From assembly GCA_944415425.1 (NCBI GenBank), contig CALYBP010000006.1, forward strand, positions 1 through 47,188: a DNA stretch of 47,188 nt. The letters run 5' to 3'. Shown here in pieces: positions 35,079 to 45,386 of the stretch; the stretch's first letter is position 1; every line of letters begins with the position of its first letter. Below the pieces are notes generated by a model, which did no database searches, was not told where the DNA came from, and saw nothing but the letters and a program-made list of their open reading frames with translations. Both the position numbers and the translations under genes were made by a program. Origin of the DNA: an uncultured Ruminococcus sp. GTDB taxonomy: Bacteria > Bacillota > Clostridia > Oscillospirales > Acutalibacteraceae.

Positions 35079-35090
35079 ACCATCAATTTC

Positions 35091-35117
35091 TACGGGCGGC
35101 ACACATTGCCGCCCGTA
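35091..35117. other. Hairpin without T run
   Basis: Perfect 10-bp stem (35091-35100 with 35108-35117), loop of 7 bases. No poly-T follows on either strand, so it may be an RNA stabiliser or a protein site rather than a terminator. Confidence 0.5.
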
Positions 35118-35176
35118 TATGTGGTATTCAGCCTGCGTTTAGCGATAATTATTTTGAATATAAAAGGTGATTTAAT

Positions 35177-36988
35177 TTGTCTAAAAAGTATAATGCCGTA
35201 GCAAATTCCGAAAAAGACGTATCCCAGACCTTTTTAAAAGGAGCGGCTGTTTTGACGCTCAGTATGATAATCGTCAAGGTGTTCGGATTGCTCGACAAAA
35301 TTATTCTCACCAACATTTACTCAATGTTCGGCGAGGATATTGCGTCAATGGGAATGGGACTTTACAGCAACGCATTTGAGATATTTGTTGTAATTTTCAC
35401 CGTCGCAACGGGCGGACTTCCCATAGCAATTTCAAGGCTTGTTTCACAGAATATGGCTGAAAAACGCTATAACGACGTAAAGCTGATACATAAAATTTCC
35501 GTTCCGTTTTTTATAATTGTGGGTATTATTTCATTGATAATTATGGTCGGCGGAAGCTTTGTGTATATTCAGCTCATTAAATCTCCTTATTCGCTGTACG
35601 CAATGCTCTGCCTTGCGCCTACCGTGCTTTTCGGCTGCCTTGTTTCAATATACAGGGGATATTTTGAGGGGCAGCGCAATATGGTTCCTACTGCAATTTC
35701 CGAGATTATAGAGGCGGCGGTAAAGCTCTTGCTCGGAACGGTAATCGCTTATCTTGTAATGAGCGTAGGTATCTCCTCATACGGGCAAACGGGCACTTTC
35801 CTCTGGTTTACTTTCGCATCGGAAACCGAGGCGCAAAATACAATACTTGCTTTTTCCGTAGCGGGAGCAATCTGCGGAATAACGCTCGGAAGCTTCGCTT
35901 CTTTTGTTTTTCTGTTTTTAAGATATAAAATAACAGGCGACGGTATTCCCGAAGAATATTATAAAAACTCGGTACATTCCAGAGCCAAGAGAGAAACTTT
36001 CATAATCATCTGCAAAACAGCCCTGCCTATTGCGACAGGGGCGTTTGTTATGAGCATCGGCTCTCTTATCGACCAGATAATCATTCAGAATGTTCTTTCA
36101 AATCTGGCGTCCTCAAACCCGGGAGTCCTTTATTCTCAGTACAGCGAATTTTATCCCAAAGAGGCGTTTTACGGCGAGTCTTCAACAGGCATTGCCCCCA
36201 CTATACATACAAGACTTTGGGGCTGTTACTCATCTGCTCTTACCCTTATGCAGCTTGTAACCGCCGTTACTCAGGTGTTCGGCTCAAGCGCAATGCCTAA
36301 CGTAACGAGTGCGTGGACAAAAGGAAACAAGGATGAGCTGAAAAAATCAATAGAAACCGTCATCAGAATGACCATGATGTTTACCCTGCCCATGTCGCTC
36401 GGACTTTGCGTGCTTGCTCATCCGATAATGTCCTTTGTTTACTCCGACGCCGCAATATCCGAAATCGGCGGTAATGTGCTAACACTTATGGGAATAACTA
36501 CAATTTTTACTGCGGCGGTTACTCCCGTTTGCAGTATGCTTCAGGGCATAGGCAAGGTGAATCTTCCTATGAAGCTCTACACGCTTTGTATGTTGATCAA
36601 AATCGCCACCTCGTGGATGTTTGTAAGTATTCCCGAAATCAATATTCAGGGCGCGACAACGGGTTCGCTTGTCAGCTATGCGGTGATACTTGTAATAGGA
36701 ATGTACCTGCTTGTAAAGCACTCAAAGATAAAGCCCGATTTCTTCTCAACCACGGTAAAGCCGCTTATAGGCGCCGTTTTGAGCTCCGCAGCGGCTTTTT
36801 TCGTAAATATGCTCATATCGCCTTTGATTTCACAAAGACTGTCAACGGTGCTTGCAATAGTAAGCGCAGTTGTTGTATATGTAATTGCTCTGCTTATAAT
36901 GCGTGCGTTTACCGCAAACGAGATTAAATTTTTACCTAAAGGTAAAAAAATCGCAAAAGCTCTTGAAAAATGGCACCTGATTGGATAA
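35177..36988 (+). CDS. spoVB: SpoVB-type polysaccharide/lipid II flippase (MOP superfamily)
   Basis: A 603-residue membrane protein with about 14 helices in the MATE/MurJ-like MOP superfamily. Members flip lipid-linked sugars across the membrane; SpoVB acts in spore cortex synthesis and YabM in the same family. It is longer than the usual 520-540 residues because of two hydrophilic insertions, near residues 208-220 and near 310-350. It starts with TTG at 35177 after AAAGGTGA. It precedes mazG, HU and rqcP, the yabM-yabN-hbs-yabO order, which favours the sporulation or cell-wall flippase role. Confidence 0.88.
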   Translation: MSKKYNAVANSEKDVSQTFLKGAAVLTLSMIIVKVFGLLDKIILTNIYSMFGEDIASMGMGLYSNAFEIFVVIFTVATGGLPIAISRLVSQNMAEKRYNDVKLIHKISVPFFIIVGIISLIIMVGGSFVYIQLIKSPYSLYAMLCLAPTVLFGCLVSIYRGYFEGQRNMVPTAISEIIEAAVKLLLGTVIAYLVMSVGISSYGQTGTFLWFTFASETEAQNTILAFSVAGAICGITLGSFASFVFLFLRYKITGDGIPEEYYKNSVHSRAKRETFIIICKTALPIATGAFVMSIGSLIDQIIIQNVLSNLASSNPGVLYSQYSEFYPKEAFYGESSTGIAPTIHTRLWGCYSSALTLMQLVTAVTQVFGSSAMPNVTSAWTKGNKDELKKSIETVIRMTMMFTLPMSLGLCVLAHPIMSFVYSDAAISEIGGNVLTLMGITTIFTAAVTPVCSMLQGIGKVNLPMKLYTLCMLIKIATSWMFVSIPEINIQGATTGSLVSYAVILVIGMYLLVKHSKIKPDFFSTTVKPLIGAVLSSAAAFFVNMLISPLISQRLSTVLAIVSAVVVYVIALLIMRAFTANEIKFLPKGKKIAKALEKWHLIG

Positions 36989-37084
36989 AATAAGTAAGGC
37001 AAATAATGAAAAATAAATAAAAATCAAACGTGTTGGCAAATAATTGCATAATTTACTTATTTTTCCTAAACTTTGTTTTGGGTA

Positions 37085-37113
37085 TTGATTTTAACCGATG
37101 TATAGTGTATAAT
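37085..37113 (+). promoter_or_regulatory. Possible promoter of mazG
   Basis: TTGATT (37085-37090), 17-base spacer, TATAAT (37108-37113). The usual start point (near 37120) would lie after the GGGGTG ribosome site at 37114-37119 and six bases before the ATG, so use as the main promoter would give a nearly leaderless message. Confidence 0.4.
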
Positions 37114-37125
37114 GGGGTGTACTTA

Positions 37126-37929
37126 ATGAATTTTAAAGAAAAAGATAACTACGGTTTTGACGATCTCGTTGAAATAGTAAGGGTTTTGCGTTCCCCCGGA
37201 GGATGTCCGTGGGATCGGGAACAAACCCACAAGTCCATCCGCTCAAATCTTATTGAAGAAACCTATGAGGCGGTCGAGGCTATCGACACCGAGGACACCG
37301 AGCTTCTAAAGGAGGAACTCGGTGATGTGCTTTTGCAGGTTGCGCTGCACAGCGAGATTGAAAGTGAAAAAAACAGTTTTAACATACAGGATGTGTGTGA
37401 CGGAATATGCAAAAAGCTTATTATCCGTCATCCCCATGTTTTCGGAAGCGTTGAGGCTGACACCACGGAAGAGGTGCTTAAAAACTGGGACGCTATCAAG
37501 ATGAAAACAAAGTCGCAAAAGTCACAGACGCAGGCTATGAACAGCGTATCAAGGGCTTTGCCGTCGCTTATGAGAAGCTCAAAGATTCAGCAAAAGGCGG
37601 CAAAGGCAGGCTTTGACTGGGACAGCGTAGACGGAGCGTACGACAAGCTTTTGGAGGAATGCGGCGAGCTTAAAAGCGCGATTGAGTCGGGCAACGGTGA
37701 GAATCAGCGTGAGGAGCTGGGAGATGTGCTGTTTTCGGCAGTCAATGTGGCAAGGTTTTTGGGCATTGACAGCGAACACGCTCTGTATGATGCCTGTGAC
37801 AAGTTCATCAGCCGTTTTTCAAAGGTTGAGCAGCTTGCCGCACAAAGAGGCATTGATATGAAAAACGCATCGCTTGAAAAACTTGATTCCCTTTGGGATG
37901 AAGTTAAAATATTAAACAAGGATTATTAA
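37126..37929 (+). CDS. mazG: Nucleoside triphosphate pyrophosphohydrolase MazG
   Basis: A 267-residue tandem MazG (YabN C-terminal type) that hydrolyses NTPs to NMP and PPi, clearing odd nucleotides. Both repeats carry the metal-binding pattern: KEELGDVLLQVALHSEIE (about 59-76) and REELGDVLFSAVNVARF (about 193-209). The start at 37126 follows GGGGTG and matches the family length, instead of an in-frame TTG far upstream. The HU gene starts 14 bases after its stop. Confidence 0.95.
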   Translation: MNFKEKDNYGFDDLVEIVRVLRSPGGCPWDREQTHKSIRSNLIEETYEAVEAIDTEDTELLKEELGDVLLQVALHSEIESEKNSFNIQDVCDGICKKLIIRHPHVFGSVEADTTEEVLKNWDAIKMKTKSQKSQTQAMNSVSRALPSLMRSSKIQQKAAKAGFDWDSVDGAYDKLLEECGELKSAIESGNGENQREELGDVLFSAVNVARFLGIDSEHALYDACDKFISRFSKVEQLAAQRGIDMKNASLEKLDSLWDEVKILNKDY

Positions 37930-37943
37930 TGGAGGTTTTCAAA

Positions 37944-38219
37944 ATGAAAAAGACAGAACTCATCGCTGCTATTGCAGAGCAGAGCGGACTTTCAAAGAAG
38001 GATGCTGAAAAGGCATTATCAGCTACAATCGACACAATCATCAAGGCTGTTGCCGAGGGCGATAAGATTCAGCTTACAGGCTTCGGTACTTTTGAGCAGC
38101 GTCAGAGAAGCGCAAGAACAGGCTGCGACCCCAGAACAGGCAACACAATCGAGATTCCTGCTTCTAAGGTTCCCGCTTTCAAGGCCGGCAAGGGCTTCAA
38201 GGACATTGTAAACAAGTAA
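37944..38219 (+). CDS. hup: HU family DNA-binding protein
   Basis: A 91-residue HU/HBsu histone-like protein that bends and packs DNA. The family core, GFGTFEQRQRSARTGCDPRTG (start about residue 46), and the arm segment with the conserved proline are present. GGAGG (37931-37935) fixes the start at 37944; an in-frame ATG at 37929 overlaps the mazG stop and is less likely. A cysteine in the DNA-binding arm region (TGCDP) is uncommon. Terminator follows. Confidence 0.96.
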   Translation: MKKTELIAAIAEQSGLSKKDAEKALSATIDTIIKAVAEGDKIQLTGFGTFEQRQRSARTGCDPRTGNTIEIPASKVPAFKAGKGFKDIVNK

Positions 38220-38231
38220 TCTGATTTGTTT

Positions 38232-38270
38232 AAAAGAGCCGAAGTTGTTTTTTCAACACGGCTCTTTTTA
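38232..38270 (+). terminator. Terminator after the HU gene
   Basis: 10-bp stem (38232-38241 with 38259-38268) with an inner GTTG/CAAC pairing, followed by T-rich sequence. It separates the abundant HU message from rqcP. Confidence 0.8.
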
Positions 38271-38314
38271 TATTGCGTATGTTAAAATTCGGATAACGTC
38301 AAACAGGAGAAAAT

Positions 38315-38557
38315 ATGCGACTTGATAAATATTTAAAGGTGTCACGCCTTATAAAGCGCAGAACCGTTGCGAACGAAGCGTGCGATGCGGGCAAGGTCTG
38401 CGTAAACGGAAAGCCCGCACGGGCATCCTACGATGTTAAGGTAGGCGACATTATAGAAATCACACTCGGAGCGAAAAGTGTAAAAATCAAAGTGACCGAC
38501 GTAAAGGAAGTGGTCCGCAAGGAAGAAGCGGATACCATGTATGAGGCGGTTGTGTAA
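38315..38557 (+). CDS. rqcP: RqcP (YabO-like) S4-domain RNA-binding protein
   Basis: An 80-residue S4 protein of the RqcP/Hsp15 type. In Bacillus RqcP works with RqcH in ribosome quality control, adding alanine tails to stalled chains on the 50S subunit. The S4 core MRLDKYLKVSRLIKRRTVA is intact (start at residue 1). CAGGAG precedes the ATG. In many Firmicutes yabP, yabQ and divIC follow; here a hairpin follows. Confidence 0.95.
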   Translation: MRLDKYLKVSRLIKRRTVANEACDAGKVCVNGKPARASYDVKVGDIIEITLGAKSVKIKVTDVKEVVRKEEADTMYEAVV

Positions 38558-38570
38558 TATCAAAAATTAA

Positions 38571-38599
38571 GAGCGTGTCCGGTTTGACCGAACACGCTC
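38571..38599. terminator. Probable terminator after rqcP
   Basis: 8-bp stem (38571-38578 with 38592-38599) extended inside by CGGT/ACCG, followed by only a moderate T-rich stretch. Confidence 0.5.
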
Positions 38600-38751
38600 G
38601 ATTTGTTGTTTATGTTAAATTATAAATCGCGCCGCAGCTTGCGTTAAAACCCGACTTGTACGCTTTGGCATAAAAGCGGTTTGTAAAAAACTTTGCGTAT
38701 AAAACTTACTTTTCAAATTATATTATAATACGCAGGCTTACTCAGTGAATT

Positions 38752-39216
38752 TTACTCTGCAAGCACCCAGTTTTCGCTTTCCGCAATATCGTCGCAGGCC
38801 TCGCAGCCCATTTTATAATTTGTTTTTCCGTCGGCAGTCCAGACAATCAGGTTATACATAATAAGGCGCTTGTCTTTATCAAAATAGCCTATCGTGTCGT
38901 CCGATTCGTCGCTGCGTTTAACCTCGGGAAGAGAAGCAAAATATTCGTCGTAATACTGCTTGATTTGATCTTCGCTTTCATCGGTAGTAAAGTGAACCAC
39001 TTTGTTGCCGATAAGGTCTGTTGAAGAAACAAGGTAATATGTATCCTCCGCAGTGTTGAGTTTAGCCTTGTAGCCGTCGCTGTACTCGTAGGGAAGTTCA
39101 TACCCGTCTGCCGGCACAGGAGTTTCTTTTGATGTGTTGCAGGCAACTGATGTGAGAGCAAGCGAAGCTATCACGGCGGATAAAACAATTTTTGAAACGA
39201 AAGATTTAAAATTCAT
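38752..39216 (-). CDS. Lipoprotein of unknown function
   Basis: A 154-residue predicted lipoprotein. The signal has a hydrophobic run and lipobox TSVAC (cysteine about residue 26). The mature part is acidic, with a Tyr-rich segment and two Cys near the C terminus (CEACDD). I do not recognise a family. AGGAG lies just upstream and it has its own promoter at 39249-39277. Adjacent genes (rqcP, groES) run the other way, so it looks like a stand-alone surface protein. Confidence 0.7.
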   Translation of the reverse strand: MNFKSFVSKIVLSAVIASLALTSVACNTSKETPVPADGYELPYEYSDGYKAKLNTAEDTYYLVSSTDLIGNKVVHFTTDESEDQIKQYYDEYFASLPEVKRSDESDDTIGYFDKDKRLIMYNLIVWTADGKTNYKMGCEACDDIAESENWVLAE

Positions 39217-39248
39217 TATAAATTCTCCTAAAAATAATCTACTATAAT

Positions 39249-39277
39249 ATGATAATACAAATTGAGCGTAAAGTCAA
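39249..39277 (-). promoter_or_regulatory. Promoter of the lipoprotein gene
   Basis: On the minus strand, TTGACT (39272-39277), a 17-base spacer and TATCAT (39249-39254). Confidence 0.65.
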
Positions 39278-39457
39278 TGAAAAATTTGTTATAATTGAAG
39301 TAAAATCTAATCGCTAAAATTAAATATTTGTGAATATATTATATTTTTCAAAGTAAAATTAGGCGAAAAGACTCAAAATCGAGCCGAAAATCCAACAAAA
39401 TAAAGCGTCGTAAAAAGATGCTGAAAAAATTAAAGGTCAAAAATAGTCAAATTCCTC

Positions 39458-39836
<379 letters not shown>

Positions 39837-39839
39837 TAA

Positions 39840-41483
<1,644 letters not shown>

Positions 41484-41503
41484 TATTGACACAAAGAGCT
41501 ATG

Positions 41504-41538
41504 GGGTATTGCGTTTTGCAATACCCTTGCTTTTTTTT
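41504..41538 (+). terminator. Terminator of groESL
   Basis: 9-bp stem (41504-41512 with 41518-41526) followed by TTGC and then eight T. The T run also lies in the spacer of the promoter-like signal for the next gene. Confidence 0.8.
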
Positions 41539-41555
41539 GTCTGCTATATTATAAT
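41527..41555 (+). promoter_or_regulatory. Possible promoter of the PqqD-like operon
   Basis: TTGCTT (41527-41532), 17-base spacer, TATAAT (41550-41555). The -35 box is weak and overlaps the groESL terminator. Confidence 0.45.
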
Positions 41556-41591
41556 GCTTTTATATAGATTAAGTATTATACGGGTGGTTTT

Positions 41592-41855
41592 ATGAAGATT
41601 AAGGAAGATTTCATTTTGCGAAAAGTTGCTGATTCGTATGTTGTTGTGCCTGTAAATAATATGTCGCTTGATTTTAACGGAATTGTTAACCTCAACGAAA
41701 CGGGAGCGTTTCTTTTTGATATTTTGCAAAAGGGAGCCGAAAAAGATGAGCTTTTGAAAAAAATGCTCGATGAGTATGATGTGACGCCTGAAAAGGCTTC
41801 AAGCGATATTGATATTTTCATACAAAAACTAAAGGATGCTGATGTTCTTGAATAA
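41592..41855 (+). CDS. PqqD-like (RiPP recognition element) protein
   Basis: An 87-residue protein of the PqqD family, a winged-helix fold that in known systems binds leader peptides for RiPP maturation. Typical features: N-terminal FILRKVADSYVVVP, the central LNETGAFLFDILQ helix, and the helix-turn IDIFIQKLKDADVLE at the end. The start follows GGGTGG with good spacing. Its last 14 bases overlap the peptidase gene, so the products are probably made together. No precursor peptide, radical SAM or cyclase gene is visible nearby. Confidence 0.8.
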   Translation: MKIKEDFILRKVADSYVVVPVNNMSLDFNGIVNLNETGAFLFDILQKGAEKDELLKKMLDEYDVTPEKASSDIDIFIQKLKDADVLE

Positions 41856-42339
41856 AGAAATCACAATTAGCGCCGTAATCGACATAATCAAAGAAAAGGT
41901 TGAGAGCGGTGGAACGGTCACCTATACACCCAACGGCACGAGTATGCTGCCTATGCTGAGGGACGGTGAAGATGTCGTTGTGCTTTCAAAGCCCAAAGGA
42001 AGACTTCATCTTTTTGATATTCCGCTCTACAAAAGGCGGGACGGCACCTACGCCCTGCACAGAATTGTAAATTTTGACGCAGACGGAAGCTATGTGCTTT
42101 GCGGCGACAATCAGTTTGCATTGGAACACGGAGTGAAAGACAGCGATGTTGTCGCCGTTGTAACAGCGTTTTACCGAGGCGGCAAGTCTTATCGTGTGAG
42201 CTCTTTTTCTTATCGTGTGTATGTGAATTTTTGGTATTATACAAGGCTTTTAAGGCGCTCATACAGGTTCGGCACAAAAAGAATTTCACGAATATTTGGA
42301 AAAGGAAATAAAAACTCCGATGAAAAGAACACTCACTGA
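41842..42339 (+). CDS. S24/S26-like peptidase
   Basis: A 165-residue S26 (signal-peptidase fold) protein. The nucleophile is S34 in NGTSMLPMLRDGE. The second box (YKRRDGTYALHRI) offers K64 and H73 as candidate bases, so the pair may be Ser/Lys or Ser/His. GDN is at 88-90. No N-terminal membrane anchor is seen, unlike most signal peptidases; the C terminus is basic with aromatic residues. ATG 41842 with AAAGGA is the best start; ATG 41836 overlaps that site. It overlaps both neighbours. Its target may be a peptide bound by the PqqD-like protein, which is inference. Confidence 0.8.
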   Translation: MFLNKEITISAVIDIIKEKVESGGTVTYTPNGTSMLPMLRDGEDVVVLSKPKGRLHLFDIPLYKRRDGTYALHRIVNFDADGSYVLCGDNQFALEHGVKDSDVVAVVTAFYRGGKSYRVSSFSYRVYVNFWYYTRLLRRSYRFGTKRISRIFGKGNKNSDEKNTH

Positions 42340-43540
42340 AACCGAAAAAAAAGAATATTCCTATCTCATAAGGTCGCTGTCTGCCGCAGTTAACGGTACT
42401 GAGCCTCCTGTGCCGTACGGAGGCATTGACTGGAATATGCTTTTAAAGCGCGCGCAGTTCTGCGGCGTGGGTTTCGCTTTTTCGAGTGCCGTTTTAAGGC
42501 TTGACAAAAAATTTATTGCCGATGATACTTTGATTAAAATTCTAAAAGAGAATATTAATTTCGGAATTATGATTGACAGCAATCTGAATTACGAAATTGA
42601 AAAGGTGCTTTCCGCATTTGAAAAGTACAAAATAAAAAATGTCCCCGTCAAAGGTTATTTTCTCAAAAAAGAATATCCACGTCCCGAACTGCGTACGGTG
42701 GGGGATTTTGATATTTTGTTTGACAAAAATCAGGTTGACCTTGTAAAGCAGGCTTTTTGTGAAATCGGGTATGAATTTACCTTTAACGACGACAATCAAT
42801 ATCATTTTAAAAAGCCTCCCTACGTATTTATTGAAATGCATTCTTCCCTTGTGCACGAGTGGGAGAGCTACTATCCCTACTTATCAGACAGTCTTGACCG
42901 CTCTGTTAAGCGGGAGGGCTATGATTACTCTTATGAGCTTTCGCCCGAAGACCATTATATTTACCTGCTTGTCCACAACTCAAACCATTTCAGAATGGGC
43001 GGCTTGAGCATACGAATGGCGCTCGATACCTATGTCTATTACAAAAATTACAAGCACGACTTTGATTTTGACTATTTAAACGAAAGATTAAAGCTTTTTA
43101 AGCTTGACGTGTTTGAAAAGCGAATCAGGGAGATCGCGTTTAATTGGTTTTCGCCCGACAGGCAGATCATTACTTTTGATGATTTGGAGATTTACATAAT
43201 TTTAAGCGCAATACTCGGCAGGGTAGACGCAGGAGTTATGATAAAATCCTATAAAAACATTTTAGAAGCGGAAAAAGCAGGGAAAAACAAGTCGAAGTTT
43301 TCTTATTTTATCAGCAGTATTTTTCCGCCTAAGTCTTCAATGCTTCCTCATTACCCGTATCTTGAAAGATTCCCGTTCCTCCTTCCCGCGTCGTGGGCGT
43401 CAATGTGGTTTAAAAGGCTGTTCATCGAGAAAAATGTGCATTTTAAAAGCGGACTTAAAAACAGATTTTCATACACGCAGGAGGATATTGATTATTTTAA
43501 AAACGTACTAAACGAAGCGGGATTTGACGATTTAAGCTGA
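42320..43540 (+). CDS. Nucleotidyltransferase-fold protein (NTP_transf_5 family)
   Basis: A 406-residue protein with the NTP_transf_5 core: PVKGYFLKKEYP (K about 111) then RTVGDFDILFD, with D129 and D131 as metal ligands. The rest is mostly helical with Phe/Tyr-rich segments. Family members occur with PqqD-like and peptide-maturation genes; transfer of a nucleotide to a protein or peptide is suspected but not shown. ATG 42320 with AAAGGAA about 13 bases upstream is chosen over a TTG at 42296. It overlaps the peptidase gene by 20 bases. Confidence 0.78.
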   Translation: MKRTLTETEKKEYSYLIRSLSAAVNGTEPPVPYGGIDWNMLLKRAQFCGVGFAFSSAVLRLDKKFIADDTLIKILKENINFGIMIDSNLNYEIEKVLSAFEKYKIKNVPVKGYFLKKEYPRPELRTVGDFDILFDKNQVDLVKQAFCEIGYEFTFNDDNQYHFKKPPYVFIEMHSSLVHEWESYYPYLSDSLDRSVKREGYDYSYELSPEDHYIYLLVHNSNHFRMGGLSIRMALDTYVYYKNYKHDFDFDYLNERLKLFKLDVFEKRIREIAFNWFSPDRQIITFDDLEIYIILSAILGRVDAGVMIKSYKNILEAEKAGKNKSKFSYFISSIFPPKSSMLPHYPYLERFPFLLPASWASMWFKRLFIEKNVHFKSGLKNRFSYTQEDIDYFKNVLNEAGFDDLS

Positions 43541-43544
43541 CGTA

Positions 43545-43610
43545 AAATCGAGTGACTCGACACGCAATTCGAGCAGACAGGTTGACATTATCAAACCTTC
43601 TCTGCCCGAC
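43545..43610 (-). repeat. Structured intergenic repeat, copy 2
   Basis: Same element as 12-77, on the opposite strand. Stem 43609-43603 with 43575-43569 now has one G-U pair, inner stem 43594-43591 with 43585-43582 is kept, and the second hairpin is 43561-43556 with 43552-43547. It lies between the 3' end of the nucleotidyltransferase gene and a bidirectional terminator. Confidence 0.75.
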
Positions 43611-43635
43611 AATTTCCGTGCAGTTTCCGATAAGT

Positions 43636-43680
43636 AAAAAGCTGTATTGTTTTTAATTACAATACAGCTTATATTTTTTA
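43636..43680. terminator. Bidirectional terminator between convergent genes
   Basis: Perfect 11-bp stem (43639-43649 with 43660-43670) with T runs on both strands (AAAAA at 43636-43640 as seen on plus, TTTTTT after 43672). It serves the membrane glycosyltransferase gene on the minus strand and the operon on the plus strand. Confidence 0.85.
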
Positions 43681-43685
43681 TTTGA

Positions 43686-45371
43686 TTATTTTGTATCCGA
43701 AGTATTCTTAGTATTCTTAAATTTGCGGGCAAAATTTTGAAGTCCCGTAAATTCAAAGTCAAGCAGAGTGTTCAACCCGAATGACGCGGTAGGAATCAGC
43801 AAAATTATATAGGTTAAAATATACTGCGATTTTCCTTCAAACAGCAGATGATATGCAAATCCGCCGAGAACCACGAGAGGAAGCAGAGCGGTTTCGATAT
43901 TTGTTTTTCTTTTAAAGAATAAACAATAAATCCCGATTACAAAAAGAATATACAGAATCTGAATAAACAAGTTAAAGTACAGCTCAAAAAACTGTCCCAA
44001 GCTTCCGTCGTACATACCTTTTCCGATTGCGTTTATCTCCGATGAATGGGATTTTACCTCGCTTACCCAAATGCTCTCAAATGTCGGTTCGTTCCACTGG
44101 CTTGTAATCTTTTTTCCGAAAAAGTCTGCCGCATAGCCGGGGTTGTTTGCAAAGATATTTATCCTTGTATTTATATCGTCCCAAGCCGCAGCATTTGCAG
44201 CTTCATCGTTTAACTGATATTGCTTGTAGGTTTCAAGTGCTATCCCGTTGTACCAGCCGGGAGCCATACTTGATTCATTAAGTCCCATGTCAAGGTACAA
44301 AACCTGAGAAACGCCGTCTGCAAGTTTGACGCCCGCTCTGTTTTCATAGCTAATGATAATAAGATTGTTTACTCCCACGGCGGCAACGCATATTGCAAGT
44401 GCAAAAGCGATACTCTGCCACTTTTTTTCTTTCACCGTGTGGACGATGAGCATAACAACAAATGCGACGAGATAAATCATATTGTTGTATTTTGCCGTTG
44501 CGGCAAGTACAAGCAGCGCACCGCAGGGGAGAAGAAGAAAATATTTTGACGACTGAAAATATTTTATCAAAAAGTAACTTGCCCAAACGGCGCAGCACAT
44601 ACCGATTATGTTTCCGTAGACAAAGGTTGAAAACAAAATAGGCTGAAAGCATCCGCCAAGCAGGAGTATTGCAAAAAATTCGGCGGCACGCCTTTTAAAC
44701 AGCAGTCTTGTTATTTTAGCGATGCCGAGATAAGCCAGAGCCACGCAGAAAACGTTTATAATCTGAATCGGCATATAGCTTTGTGTGCCGAAAATTCTGT
44801 AAACTATCTCGCTTATAAAAACAAATCCGAGCTGAAACGGATAGAAGTTGTAGTAGGAATAACCGTCGTAATAAGCGCTGTTGTAAAAATCTCCGCCTCT
44901 AAGCGACGAGTAATTTCCGTTTGCCGCCTGTGACGCGGTTTCAAACACATTATAGCTGTCAGCCGCTGGGATTGATGTCACGGAAAAAATCCAGATAAAT
45001 CCGAGCAGCAGGACATAGACGACAAGACCGATTTCCAAAAAACGCAGATTAACTTTTGCAAAAAAGTCGTAGTGCTTTTTCATTTTAAATACAAAAACGG
45101 CAAAAAGAACCGTCACAAAAATATTTAAAGCAATGTTGTCAGTCTGAAAAATTATTTTTTCCGCACCGTAAGCCGTCGGGTCGAAAACGCTTGTCTGAAA
45201 AATGCTCATAACGGCAACATAAGCAAATGCCAAAAATAATAAAAGACATATAAGGTTTACAACAATATATTCAAAAGTGTATTGTCTTTTCATCGTTTCA
45301 ATATTTTTATTTTTTACTTTTGCTTGATTTTTCTTTGCCGTGTTATTATGTGATTTGTTATTTTTATTCAT
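43686..45371 (-). CDS. GT-C type membrane glycosyltransferase (GT39/PMT-like)
   Basis: A 561-residue protein with 11 or more membrane helices after a basic, Asn/Lys-rich N-terminal tail (about 1-30). The first large loop has the aspartate pattern of GT-C enzymes (IPAADSYNVFE, about 130-140). Such enzymes move sugars from polyprenyl phosphate to proteins, lipids or cell-wall polymers outside the membrane. GGCGGA precedes the ATG at 45371. gpsA is 15 bases upstream on the same strand, so they may be co-transcribed. Substrate unknown. Confidence 0.75.
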   Translation of the reverse strand: MNKNNKSHNNTAKKNQAKVKNKNIETMKRQYTFEYIVVNLICLLLFLAFAYVAVMSIFQTSVFDPTAYGAEKIIFQTDNIALNIFVTVLFAVFVFKMKKHYDFFAKVNLRFLEIGLVVYVLLLGFIWIFSVTSIPAADSYNVFETASQAANGNYSSLRGGDFYNSAYYDGYSYYNFYPFQLGFVFISEIVYRIFGTQSYMPIQIINVFCVALAYLGIAKITRLLFKRRAAEFFAILLLGGCFQPILFSTFVYGNIIGMCCAVWASYFLIKYFQSSKYFLLLPCGALLVLAATAKYNNMIYLVAFVVMLIVHTVKEKKWQSIAFALAICVAAVGVNNLIIISYENRAGVKLADGVSQVLYLDMGLNESSMAPGWYNGIALETYKQYQLNDEAANAAAWDDINTRINIFANNPGYAADFFGKKITSQWNEPTFESIWVSEVKSHSSEINAIGKGMYDGSLGQFFELYFNLFIQILYILFVIGIYCLFFKRKTNIETALLPLVVLGGFAYHLLFEGKSQYILTYIILLIPTASFGLNTLLDFEFTGLQNFARKFKNTKNTSDTK

Positions 45372-45386
45372 ATGTAAATCCGCCTG

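Noticed and set aside
41540..41591. A short precursor peptide upstream of the PqqD-like gene.
   Set aside because: This short A/T-rich leader has no start with a ribosome site and no open frame of useful length.
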